NCBI GenBank assembly: GCA_021234535.1
Contig: CM037850.1
Span: forward strand, 21,626,446-21,690,445
Length of the DNA: 64,000 nt
Source: Stichopus chloronotus
Taxonomy: Eukaryota > Echinodermata > Holothuroidea > Aspidochirotida > Stichopodidae
Direction: 5' to 3'
A program made the position numbers and the translations under genes. The notes under the pieces are model-generated. The model was not told the origin of the DNA. It saw only the letters and a program-made list of their open reading frames with translations, and did not search any database. Positions 16,835 to 28,634 of this stretch are shown piece by piece. Each line of letters starts with the position of its first letter. The stretch's first letter is position 1.

Positions 16835-17787
16835 AAAGCTTGTTCATACATACAAAACAAACTTTTGATGGAAAGGTGAAAGTAAAGTAGAATTTGGTTC
16901 TTAAATAATGGCATTTTTATTAAAAAACGAACCTCGAGAAAAGATAAACAAGATTCTCAACAACGTTCGTGCGCAATACAAAAATTAGCACTTGAACAAA
17001 ATAAATCATAGTCGTATGCACACCAGCAACATGCTAATTTGTGTTAAGAGTTTTAGTATAGTTTGCACTTTCAGTGCCGTGTGTACGTACGCTAATTGTA
17101 GCGCGCTTGTGTTCGCATGCTGTGGTCAGTTTACGTGTGCCTGTTCACTGTTTACGAGGCACTTAGAGGGCTTTGTTTTCCTCATCAGTAATCAAATTGT
17201 AGGACATTGGCTAAGATTGACTACAATGACTTTTGATAAAGACAGTTGCAGATTTTGGAGTGTTACATTCAGGAAAAATCTTGAACACGTTTAATGCCTC
17301 ACACAATTTCGTTTACCTTTATGCATTATGTTATGTGGCTTAGGCCTAGGCCTACATTGTTACTGTGCATGTACGGCTTTTTGCCTTTGACTGTGGGAAT
17401 TTTACGATTGCAGTCCCTAGTCCTCTATACGATTGTATTCCATAAGGACTTTTATTTTGGACTTCTCCGCAAAATCGACGAAGAAGGAATTCTTTTATGT
17501 CTGAACGCCGAAACAATTATGTAATTTAGACTAGCGGGGTAAGATTACCGTAAGATCGAGAACCATGTATTATCACTACATTGTTGTTAGGCCTACGTAT
17601 ATATGTATAATTGTAGGCTTATTTTTCATTTTCTGCCCTAGGACTGCCTTACACGTAAGGGGCCTTGCAGGCAGACTGCAAAACACTGTCGATATACAGT
17701 TTTATTGTGTTCATCAAGTATGAACTCTACTTAAAGGCTGTATTGCATCACCCTAAGCTATATTTTTACCTCCCGGAAAGCAAAATT
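16835..17787. other. Intergenic, no supported gene
   Basis: Two abutting plus-strand open frames (16992-17294 and 17294-17524, 100 and 76 codons) are the longest non-repeat frames for several kb. They have no recognised domain, no shared frame and no splice support, so they are not called. Confidence 0.5.
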
Positions 17788-17985
17788 CTCAACTGGTTCT
17801 AAGTTACAGTACTTTTAGATTGACAGCAAATTCGAACGATGCAGAGCAGCTCGTATTACACAGCGTACACAGTGATCCATTGTTTTGATTACACATGTGG
17901 AGGAATTTAAGACAGGCTGAGGGACTAGAGGTAGGTGGTTGCGAGAATTGAAACTGTCTGGGGTGATGAGTTTTTGTCTTTAACT
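17788..17985 (+). repeat. Interspersed repeat, copy 1
   Basis: About 200 bp matching 47561-47757 in the same orientation. Shared phrases are GCAGAG(C/T)AGCTC(G/A)TATTAC, ATCCATT(G/A)TTTT, GACAGGCTG and TGAAACTG(T/C)CTGGG, and the match ends GTTTTTGTCTTTAA / CTTTTTGTCTTTAA. Element type unknown. Confidence 0.7.
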
Positions 17986-18049
17986 CTGTTTAATTTCAAC
18001 TCTCTGTCCATGGCGACCACTTTGTCACCGTGAAAAAAAAAAACTCATC

Positions 18050-18082
18050 GCAACAACAAACAACAACAACAACAACAACAAC
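18050..18082. repeat. (CAA)n microsatellite
   Basis: About ten CAA units with one interruption, directly after an A10 run. Confidence 0.9.
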
Positions 18083-18574
18083 CAATAGAAAGAAAAAATA
18101 CTTAGAAAAGCAAATTTCACCCTGTAAAAGTGTAATAATACCACCTCATACCATTTTAATTTTCGATTAACCAGCCAGTACGTAACTATGCTCATATATT
18201 ACGTACGTCTTTATGTGGTTTTTCTACAACTGTGCTGTACTGAGCTATTGAACCTGCTGGTAATGCTTGTAGTGCATTACCTCTTATTATCCCACATATT
18301 CGTAGATGCTTTGTAAGATAGTTGAGCTTTATATTTGTACTCATACTTGTTATACTTTATACCGAATTAAATTTCAGTACAGTACCGTGAGAGACTTGCT
18401 TTGTGAAACGACCATCGTGCATTATACATCAGTGCTTGGAAGTAATCCCCAACTCCTATTGGCCCATTTCAGTAAGGTGAACGTGGGTTGTCGCTGAAAA
18501 ACCAAGATGATAAACCAAGGTCAATCACCGGCAGATTAATACAATAGAACCGGAGATCAACAGTGCTGTTTTAA

Positions 18575-18919
18575 AGGGAAATAGGGCGTTTAGAATACAC
18601 CAACATAACATACAAAAGAAATAGTGTTAGTCATTGTTAAACCATTCAGTTTCATCAATAAACATCTGCCAAAGCTTCATCTCCTCAAAACATTATGCAT
18701 GTGATGAGTAACGGAAGATGCATCATTTGAATTTTGAAAAGTTTGGGTGAACAAATAAGTGTCGAGCAACAAATAAGTGAGTTTCTATTGGTGAGAAACT
18801 TATTTCTTGAAAAGAAGGCTACTGTCCTTCCTTATTTTGAATAATCTATCAATCTACGTCCACAAACATTTGTTTTAAAAGTTTGGATGTTTCCTGTAAA
18901 ACAAATGCCCTATTTCCCT
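18575..18919 (+). mobile_element. 345-bp MITE flanked by TTAA
   Basis: The left end is AGGGAAATAGGGCGTTT and the right end is AAATGCCCTATTTCCCT. TTAA stands immediately outside both ends (18571-18574 and 18920-18923). A second copy sits inverted at 42059-42402. A TTAA target duplication is characteristic of piggyBac-type (and some other) cut-and-paste transposases. There is no open frame, so it is non-autonomous. Confidence 0.82.
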
Positions 18920-19033
18920 TTAAGTCTGCTATATACAGTATATCACACAAAACAATGGCTAACACTATTAGGTATCGCTAGAACTTGTATCGTTGGACGG
19001 CTGCTTCCTTGTGTATCCCTTGCATTAACCCCA

Positions 19034-19078
19034 GTCGTGCATTATCTCACCGCTAATACACGGTCCAGCGTTGATTAA
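19034..19078 (-). mobile_element. One end of the 16.7-kb MITE family
   Basis: The interval GTGCATTATC ... CACGGTCCAGCGTTGATTAA matches the right-hand end of the MITE at 16693-16834. The partner end is unclear, so this is probably a truncated or strongly diverged copy. Confidence 0.5.
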
Positions 19079-22000
19079 CGGTTCACCTTTAATTAAAGGG
19101 GAAATCAGGGTTTATTTTCCCAATTTATTTCAATTCAATTCCCCACCAGTATCGTACAATGAGTTATAACTAAAAAAATATGACCAAGATTATCTCAAAA
19201 CATGTGAACAATTTCGAGAAACGAGTCAAATTCGCAAAAAATCGGCGAAGAACTCCGAAAGTCTGTGACATCCATATTCATCGATCAAATATAAATATTC
19301 AATACTATCGTCTTTTCAAGGTATGAGGAGGTGTGGCTGAACAGTTTCACACGTAGCCTACGTGTGCGATACGGGTCTGCATCTTTCCTGCATTTCATGC
19401 CACTTATGAATATTATGTGTGTAGATAATATATGCAGGATAGGCGTGGCCTCGCATAAGATAGGTGGGCCTCGTCTACGCTGCATAATTATCTGCCACTA
19501 GAGGTAGTTGTGGGCGGATGCAGCACCTGATGACGTGTGCTGTATGTATCATCAACTATCACTAAACTCTTGTTTACTTAGCACTGAGCAACGCACGAAC
19601 AGCATGGGAACTGTAAACAGTCGGTCATGTTTATTCATATAACGTCATCTCAGTCTTACACTGTGATTGGTCATCGTATAGAGTGGGCTGTCTTGTCTTG
19701 TACATGAACGTTTATTTGTTGTACCCGACAAATACTAAGAGTTCTCATTCAGCAGTAATAAACGCAATAATTACCATTTCTTTTACCTTCAAACACCTCC
19801 CAAAGTCTCTATATTTCGGTGAACAATCAGTTTAGAAAGAAAAATCAACTAAAGGTGAATTTTCTCAGTCAAACCCCCTTTAAAAGTGACTGCGTGCGCA
19901 GGCAAAAAATAAACAATACTGAGTGTGGGTGACGTATACCAGAATGCCTACTGTATAAATGCAGGATGTAGTCTAGTAGACGTACTACTATACTACTAGC
20001 ACAATGTTCGTAACTATCTAGTTGTACCTTAGTTACGGAACAGAAGTCTGTGAAATTAATGAGACCGAGCATCACAGGTAATTTGACGGCAATTTTCATT
20101 TAGGAGTACAGGAGGACGTCAAGTCACAGTTGGGATCCTGTGGTTCATTTAGTGGAAGGAGACTTCCATCACAGTTAATTATTAATCGGGACAACAATGT
20201 TCGCGCAACTGGTATATGTAAGTAGGCCTATACCGAACAACGTAACGTCGTAATTTGTAAGTTGGTTGTTTTCTCCAAAAGCACCAACTTTTTAGGAGGT
20301 GTAATTGTAGAATAGAGCGGCCCAAACGTTTTTCACTGTGGAAATGGAGGGAAGGTCGCGGTCGATCCATAACTTTCATGGGTTTCAACAGGAGCTGTGT
20401 GCATGCCGTTGACTAGGGTGGAAAGGACAAAAGTGTTTGGATGCATCACTATTTCAATCTAACCTACATGCTGTCATCTTATTAAATTGTGATTTGGAAT
20501 TGCTCAGTATGCACTCAAGGGCCTGCACTGTCGATGGCTACCCGCTATATATACATGATCAAAACTGCAAACATTTAAATGCAGTCAAAATCATGTATTT
20601 TTTTCACAGTGGCACCGCGACTATTCCTACGCTTTGGACATAGCTGTTTTCCTCATCAAGCTAAAATGATCAAAGGACCAGCTGGGTTTGATTGAATGAA
20701 AACACTGGGAGTGGGATAAAGAAATGTCATGAACAAGTCCATAACATGGCCCTTCAAATGAGAGAGTAGGCCTAAGAAGAAAGTTACCTCAGAAACTAAA
20801 GTGGAGTGAGGTCCAGTAAGTGATTTGGCTTCCATCAAGTGAGCGATATCTGAATGGTAAAGGCAGCAGTGAAAGTACAGTAGGCTAGCTACCAACTACT
20901 CCTTTGGGAACCTGTAAGTTTTTGAACTTAAAATCCCAGGACATCTTAATTGGTAGGCCTATATGGCTGTGGTTGTTTTAACATGTGTAAAAAGTCAGAT
21001 TGTATATGTTGAGAGATACTTGTGGAAGAATGTTTCATGTTAAGCACAATATGCTATTATATTTATAGTGCATAGGCATTGCTTGAGCTACCATAGCATA
21101 ATGAGTTGAGCGATTTTTGTTAATGCATTGCTCTTGCCACTTTTGTCCAAAATTGTTGAGAGAATTTTGCAGTATAAAATGGGTAGATACAGTATAGCCA
21201 GGACTGTCATTTCAATAAGAAATAATGTATCCAGGATTTACATAAAATGAAAACATGATGAAGGAGGATTATTACAATAAACAATCATCTCCAACATGTT
21301 TTCATATTTTAGGTTGGTAGTCACACAAAGATGATGTTGCAGATGTTACATTTTCCCTCAACAGTTGCATGCTAACTTACTGTAACATGTCCTTCAGTGT
21401 AAAATGAAAAAGAAACTTGAATGTCTTCTATTCTCACACAGTACAGTATATTACTGCATGTGAAACCTGCAGTACATACCACAAACAAAAGAGTTAACAT
21501 TATCCTTTCTTTTTCAGGCATATGAGACTTTGAAAAAATTGACATTTTCCATCAACACTTTTGTAACGTCCGCATGTAACATCAAGTATCTTGAAGCTAC
21601 GTGGATTTTGTTTAAATTTTGCATTTAGTACAAAGACTCACTACACCCTTTGTATTAAACAGTATAGCTCTTCCCTACAAATTATAGTTTTGTGATGTGG
21701 AGCAAATTGTGATTTCCTTCAAGGCATGTACTGTAACACCTGCAACACTGTGACATCTGCAACAAAAAATGTGATTTTTTTGTACAAATAATATAAGTAG
21801 TACCTGTACTTGTGTAATGTTATGTGCATGAAGTGTATATACACTGCTTATTGTGTCTGTAAGTAAAGTGATACTGTAGGTGAATTAACTTTTGGCACAA
21901 TAATATCTATAAAAATTTCTTGCTTATGTTACATTAAGAATTGTTGACTTAAAAGTTTTGTCATGTCTCTTTTTTAAGGGTTGTCCTATTTTGCTAGAAT

Positions 22001-22334
22001 GCAAAGTGGAGTCATTCCAACAATTTTGATACATTAATGTAATGAGTGGACCCTAGTGATTTGAATTTTTTAGGTGATCCCTTATGAACTGTTTTCACTT
22101 TCATGCATGAACAATCTGGATTGCTTTACCACTTTACTACTATAAATAGTTTTCAAAATGTAGGAAAATCAAATAACTCAATACAGTACCTGCATTAGCA
22201 AGCTGGGTTAAAATGTATTCACAGCACTACTGTCTTTTTGTTACGGGCATTACATAATACTGTTGACAGATATTTACAGTATGAAACATTTCACATTAAT
22301 AAGTTTTTGAAACCTGCAAAGTTTCATTGCTTTT
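19079..22334. other. Intergenic, no supported gene
   Basis: No domain was recognised. 19350-20400 is richer in CpG than its surroundings, which could mark a promoter, but no linked first exon is apparent. The minus frame 20656-20895 is hydrophobic but unassigned. TACAGTA-type words are frequent from 21000 on. Confidence 0.45.
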
Positions 22335-23834
22335 GATTCCTTGCCGAAGGCTCGAGGAACCTATGCGATGGTGATGTCATATGTGTGTGTACGTGCATGT
22401 GTGTGTGTGTGTATGTAACGCTTTGCTTGTAAACACGATGTCTCAAGAAGCGCAATTCTGAAGGATCTTATACTTGGTCAATGCCTCAATGGGTTGGTCA
22501 TACTGAGTAGATGATCTCTATTGTTTTTAGTAAGGTCACCAGATGTCAAAATGCGAAAACCTTGTAAACACGATATCTCCAGAAGTGTAACTGTTACTGA
22601 TGTCATACTTGATGTGTGGGTTGGTCATATTTAAGTAGATGATCCCTATTGTTTTTGGGTGAGGTCAAAGGTCATTTGAGGTCACCAGAGGTCAGTCTGT
22701 AGAAACACAGTAAACATGCTATCTCCAGAAGGGTAACTGTGACTGATGTCATACTTGGTGTGTGGATTGGCCATACTGAGTAGATGATCCCTATTGTTCT
22801 TGGTTGAGGTCAAAAATCATTTGAGGTCACCAGAAGTCAAACTGTAAAAAATCTGTAAACACAATATCTCCAGAAGGGTAACTGTGACTGACGTCAGTGT
22901 TTTGTTTGTATATAGTGAGAAGAATACTCCTTTTGACTTTGGTGGATGTCAAAGGTCATTTGAAGTCACTAGAGGTCGAACTGTGAAACCTTGTAAACAC
23001 AGTATCTCCAGAAGGGTAATTGTGACTGATGTCATTCTTAGTGTGTTGCTTGATCATACTGAGTAGATGATCCCTATTATTTTTGGTGAGGGGCAAAGGA
23101 CATTTGAGGTCACCAAAGGCCAAACTGCAAAAACCTTGTAAATGCGATAAAGAAGGGTAACTGTGACTGATGTCATACTTGGTGTGTGGGTTGGCCATAT
23201 TAAGTGGATGATCCCTATTAATTTTGGTTGAGATCAAAGGTCATTTGAGATCACCAGAAGTCAAAATGGGAAAAACCTTGTAAACGATATCTCTAGATGG
23301 GTAACCATGACTGATGTAATCCATGGTGTGTGGGTTGGTAATACTGAGCAGAGGCTTGCTATTGTTTTTGGGTCAAGGTTAGAGGTCATTTGATGTCACT
23401 AGAGGTCAAACTGTAAAAATGTGTAAACACAATATCTGCAGGAATCTAACCTCCCACTGATGTCATACTTGATGTGTGGATAGTATATACTGAGTAGATC
23501 ACTCCTTTTGTTTTTGATGGAGGTCAAAGGTCCTTTGAGGTCACCTGAGGTCAAACTGTGAAAACCTTGCAAACACATTTTCTCCAGAAGGGTGATGTTG
23601 ACTGATGTCATACTTGATATGTGGGTTGGGCATACTAGCTAGGTGATCCCTATTGCTTTTGGTGGAAGTCAAATGTAATTTGAGGTCACCAAGAAAGGTC
23701 ATTTTTGGTTAAAGGCTTATTAGTGTGGTGTTTCAAGAACAATAACTGTAGTTGATCTCGTACTTTTTATGTGAATAATTGATGTTGTAAGAGTATATGT
23801 CGCAAGGAATCACAAAGCCTTTTGGCTTTCTGGT
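22335..23834 (+). mobile_element. HINE-like element with about nine tandem core units
   Basis: The left end is GATTCCTTGCCGAAGG, then a TG microsatellite, then tandem units of about 135-150 bp. Each core reads roughly TTGTAAACACGATATCTCCA, GAAGGGTAACTGTGACTGAT, GTCATACTTGGTGTGTGGGT and GAGTAGATGATCCCTATTGT, followed by GAGGTCAAAGGTCATTTGAG. Near the right end stands GCAAGGAATC (23802-23811), the exact reverse complement of the left GATTCCTTGC. It is followed by a hairpin AAAGCCTTTTGGCTTT (23814-23829) and CTGGT (23830-23834). Subterminal inverted repeats, a tandem core and a 3' hairpin followed by CTRRT are the hallmarks of non-autonomous Helentrons (HINEs, DINE-1 and pearl types). No Rep/helicase is encoded. 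Confidence 0.75.
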
Positions 23835-24664
23835 TATCGTCTGTCACACTGTGCATCAAGAACAAAGATACAATTGCATGTGGATGCTGTAACTGAGCTC
23901 ACTTATGTGTTGCTTAAAACTACTTTGGTCTTTAAAAATAACAGAAAGGAATTGTGTGTTCATCTAGGTGTAAAAAAATAGAGAGAAAAGAGTACAATTG
24001 GCCTTTTTATTGAATATTTTACAATAAATTGAGAAATGTTTTTGTTTAAAGCAGCAATCCTTTATACAAATGTCTGATGAACAATACATAGGGGGCGATC
24101 CAGGGGGACAGGGAAACATGCCCCTGGATTCCCCACATTTTTTGCTAGGGACTATGACATAACATACCTTCCCCCACTTTTTAGTGGAAGGAAAATGAAA
24201 ATACCCCTGTATTCCCATCAAGAACTGAAGGGAGGAACAAACCGTGATGTTTTGGCAATAGTGGATGGTTGTGTGAAATGCTCAAATGTGTTACAGTATG
24301 TACTGTAGGTAATTCACATTGTAACAACCATAACACTGTACTTTGGTTCAAAAGATCACAATATCACAGCATTCTGAAACTTTCTTCAGGTCTCTCTTAA
24401 CCATGTGCGTATTATGTCACTTCATCCTGCATTGCATTTTGGTCAGATATGATTAGTACTTTCTCGGTGACAGAGCTATATAAACTGCAATGCAAAGATG
24501 ATGCCAAATGGCACACAGAGACAAACTGTCAGCTAAAGAGAGGAAAATGGTGTTGTAATTTTAGAGTTGTTATGGCTTCATTCACTTTATCACAGTTTAT
24601 CCCTCACCTTATCCAAAAGTGGTCAAAGAATAAATTAAAGAGGAGGCATTAGTCATTGTGATTT
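23835..24664. other. Intergenic, no gene seen
   Basis: No supported gene. The minus frame 23964-24221 and plus frame 24449-24652 show no family motifs. Confidence 0.5.
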
Positions 24665-25330
24665 TTGGTTCCGATGTGATTAGCTTCAGGAACCTATCCG
24701 ATCCAGTTGGGGTGTGTGTATGTAGGCCTATGTATGTGTGTATGTGTGTGACGACAGCTTGTAAACCTGATATCTAAAAGTTGGTAGGTTGAATTGATAT
24801 CATATTTTGTTCATGTGTAGTCCATGGTCGTGGGACAAATGTCATATGTACAATGGTTCATATCAAGCATATGGTCCGAGGTAGATGTGCACTATCGATT
24901 TGGTAAGCGATCTCATGCATATTAATTAGGGGGCTCGGCTAAAACTGAACATATTTGAAATGGTCATATTTCATCAACCAGGTGTCCGTTAGATTTCATA
25001 GTTGGTCAGATAATGTTGTTAGCTATTTTACACAATTTCATAATATCAAAATGCCACAACTCATCAATGCACAGTGGGCGGGGTCAAATGTGGTTTTTTT
25101 CTAACAAAAGCTTGAAAACCCGAAAACTCAGAAACCGTACATGGGACAAATGTCATACTACACTGTAGTGGTCCGTACAGTACATGTGGACTATTGATTT
25201 TGACTATTGATTTTGTAAGCAATCTTCTGCATATTAATGAATGGGTGGGACTTAAACTGAAAATTTTGAAATGTTCTTGAATATTTCAGTCATTTTATGC
25301 CCTAGTGAGCTGAAATTCATTATGCAGATA
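24665..25330 (+). repeat. Second core-repeat family, two units
   Basis: A left-end-like GGTTCCGATGTGATTAGCTT plus a TG-rich stretch is followed by two units of about 250 bp. They share GGGACAAATGTCATA, GTAGATGTGCACTATCGATT or a variant, CTCATGCATATTAATTAG and AACTGAAAATTTTGAAATG. A third diverged unit lies at 26370-26560. The architecture resembles the HINE-like family with a different core. Confidence 0.6.
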
Positions 25331-25639
25331 AAAAATGGTAGTATCTAACCACTCATGTTGTAAAATTTTTTGTAATTGCTGGTTTGCATAAATCAGGGAT
25401 GTAAGACTTCCGGATAAATCTGGAAATCCGGATTTTTTAATATTTGGCGAAATTTCTCCCCGGGATTTTACGCATGATGATACACTGTAAGCAGTGTTAG
25501 TTTTCACGATGGGAACTTATATTATCAAAGCCGAAGCCTTGTTTTATGTTTAACGGCTGGAGAGCGGAGCTCAGTATAGAAATAAAAGTAAGTAGAAGTC
25601 CGGGATTCCGCACCAAATGCAGCATACTGCGTTGTTCAT

Positions 25640-26200
25640 TAGTAATTTACGCCCGTAGATAATTCACCTATGTAGGTTAGTTGCAACACGCTACACAGCG
25701 CATTCTTCTTGTTAAAACTCTGTGGTTTTTTCCCGCGTTGGATTTTGCGTCTAGGCTATCTGCTAACTTCCAACTAGGTCGGGCTCTATGGTCTGTGCAC
25801 ATGGCCCTCGCTGTATACGCAACGATCGATACGATACGCGTACGCATACTGGGCGGCCAAGTCTAGTCGCACGTACACGTACATCAGTGATCGCCGCGCT
25901 ATTAGGACTTCGCTCCACACAATAGTGACGCTTTCACAACAACTTACAGGTGGGCTGCTGTATTGAAAAATATCCCGTTAATTTTGTGAATTCAAAGGGG
26001 ATATGACTTTTTTGTTGCTAGTATCACTGAAACTAACTTACTTTGGACGAAACCTCTGTGGGATTTGAGCGATGGAGTAAATAGCCTAGGCTAGCTACCT
26101 ATCTCCATTAGACGTAACGTTATTCATTAACATTAGGCCTAGGCTGGGCTAGGCTCTACACATACAGCCCTACGTTGTTAGGCTGTGTGTGCACTGTGGC
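25640..26200. promoter_or_regulatory. CpG-rich block, possible promoter region
   Basis: Local density of CG dinucleotides is clearly higher than in flanking DNA, for example around 25800-25910. It includes GTAGGCCTA-type words and a possible donor, TTACAG|GTGGGC, at about 25950. It lies 2.4-3 kb upstream of the first coding exon of the SLC35F-like gene, whose acceptor at 28620 implies an upstream non-coding exon. Assignment as that promoter is inference. Confidence 0.25.
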
Positions 26201-26369
26201 GTAGCCTAGGCTTATTCTACTGTGGTCAAGTTTTATGTTTACTGGATCGAAAACAAAATGGAAGTCACGCGGGAAGTGAATGTATAAGAAATCGAAAAGT
26301 CAGTCAGAGATAAGTTGAATTGATAGTGGCTGGAAGAAAAAGACAAAGATGGTTATTTGTAAACATGAA

Positions 26370-26560
26370 AACTCTGAAACTATGTGTGGGGCTTATTTCA
26401 GTCTTGGTCCTTAGATGATAAGGGTTTAGATGTGCACTATTGATTTTGTTATCCAGCTCATGAATATTAATGAGGGGCGGGGCTATAACCGGAACCTTGA
26501 AATGTGCATATTTCAGTTTTTGCCCGTATGGTCATGAATATTCAATAATAATTTCATAAA
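26370..26560 (+). repeat. Diverged copy of the second core-repeat family
   Basis: This shares AGATGTGCACTATTGATTTT, CTCATGAATATTAATGAGGG and CTTGAAATGTGCATATTTCA with the units at 24830-25280. Only one unit is present. Confidence 0.55.
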
Positions 26561-28295
26561 TATGAAGTCAGCTGTGCAAAATATATTAATAGAAATAACC
26601 TAATTAATGCAATATTGAAAAGTTAAATGATTTTCAGTCAACTTTCACTCATGGCAATCATTCTTTTCTTGTTATTAATGTGGAACTGTGATATCAAGTA
26701 ACACAAAAATAGCATCAGAACCACAATATCTTCAGGTCTCTGGTTGTATCATCGCAAACTATCCGATATATTGTACAGTATGTAACCACTTTCCATCGAT
26801 GAATTTGGTCATTAATCAATAAATTTCAGACATGCGATCCCTATTTCAAAATATGAAGCTAAGAAAGTGCCTTTTCCAGCCATGTTTGGGTTTGTCAGCA
26901 AAAGATTTATTTGTATACAGTACTTCACGTACACAGATGATGGCGCTCAGTTAGATAGTCTTGCCAGCTCACAGGACTACCCATTATCTTTTCATGCTAC
27001 TTTACAGTACCTCATCTGCCCCACGTTGTACAGGGGAGCTTTGCACCCTTCCATGATCAGCACTTTTGGGCCAATATGGGATCGCCTGGAGATGTTTTAA
27101 GTCTACGTTCTCTTTATTGAGTGTAGCCCCATTTTTAAAATATGTGTGGGGCTGGAAACCAGGTTATTTCATGCCACCTGGTTCACCTGGTTCTGTTGGC
27201 CCCCCCCCCCCCTCACATTTGAAAAGAGATTGGTGTCCCTGCCCTTGTATACAAGATCAGGAGGTAGCATACATACTGTGCTAATGGTTTACTATTTAAT
27301 TGTGGAGATGTATTAATGGGTGACTATGTCTCTCCTATGAAATGTCACTGGATTTTATTTTGTTTACACTGGACTTTTGCACACTGTTTTTCTCTAATTA
27401 TCAATTACTGTAGGTACAATTGTTGATTGCTGAATGTAAAGTTACAGTACTTACCTCTAGTACTCTATCCATGCAATTCCATGCACTTCATGGTGGATCA
27501 AGTTCTAATATATTAATATATTTTTGAGAGATCAAAATGTGCAGTCCGGTTTAGCTTGCCTTTACCAAGAAAACAGTGTGCAGATAGTAGTACTGATTCT
27601 CCTACAGTAGTAGTAAACTACAGTATCTGTTCCTCATTTTGTTTGAATACTATGTACTTTATACATCTCTAGATTGCATTGTTGACTCCTTCCATTTAAT
27701 GCTGGTTAAGTTGTGCAGAATAATGTGGATTATTGTCACTCTTAAGTTGATTCAACATTCTTTGCTGCCTCTCCTCCCCCCAAAAAATTGGCGATGCTGT
27801 CACATCGATCACTACCCGTATGTCATTTCCACTACTTAATGAAGTATGTAATTTTGACCTTCTGTAGATCTTTGAAAATTCACTTAGTAAATGGGGAACC
27901 TGTATCATTACAGCTACATGATACAAGCAAAGAGGTTTCCATTAAAAAGTTATAAGGTTCATCTTTGCCTTTTTGTGTCAGAAAGTGTTACCCTCTCTCT
28001 CTTCATCAACCAAGTAGGAATCCAAAAGCAACAATTTTGGGGCAAAACTTTTGGAACATTTCAATTTTAAATTTTTGAACCTAAGCTCTGAGGATAAGGT
28101 GGAACTCCACCCCCACCTCTTTTCAATGTTTAACAACAGTTAATGTTTGACCATGAGTGGGAATCCTGTACAGTAGTAAACAGTGAAAAGGGGAGCAGAC
28201 ATCTCAAACAAGTTTTGAACAAAATTGTTTGTTACTTTTGGGTTGGCTTTACTTGGCATACAGAGTACTGGTGCATTGATATGGTTTGCATTGAA
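26561..28295. other. Upstream of SLC35F-like gene, no gene seen
   Basis: No coding exon recognised. There is a C12 run near 27200. The frames at 26867-27284 have no recognisable motif. Confidence 0.5.
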
Positions 28296-28530
28296 TTATT
28301 AATTGGTAATAAGTCATTAATAATTTGTAATAAAAAATTACAATTTATCATAACAAATTAATAATTTGTAAAAGCAAATTAAGTTTGTAACAACAAGTAA
28401 ATTTATTAATAAGTAATAAATAAATAATTTGTAGTTACAAATCAATAATTTATATTACAAATTAATAATTTGTAATAAAAATTAGTAATTTCTAATATGA
28501 AATTAATAATTTGTAATAACAAATTGTTAC
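28296..28530. repeat. A/T-only repeat, TAATAATTTGTAA type
   Basis: Some ten units of 20-25 bp built on AATTAATAATTTGTAATAA, many self-complementary (AATTTGTNNNNACAAATT). The array ends about 90 bp before the acceptor of the first SLC35F-like coding exon, so it is upstream intron or 5' flank. Confidence 0.85.
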
Positions 28531-28634
28531 TTGCTTACTGTAGCACTAAAATGCTTTTGTACTTTGGTACATTTGTCTTCAACATCAAGTTAATGTCACT
28601 GATGATATTTTTAATTCCAGAATCCAAAAACAAA

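Noticed and set aside
16992..17524. Two adjacent open frames as a gene
   Set aside because: Different frames, no recognised domain, no splice or promoter support.
20656..20895. Hydrophobic minus-strand frame as a membrane protein exon
   Set aside because: No family match I can name, no convincing acceptor and donor pair.
28497..28634. Upstream in-frame extension of the transporter start
   Set aside because: It crosses the acceptor at 28620 and translates the A/T repeat; the ATG at 28635 is the first within the exon.
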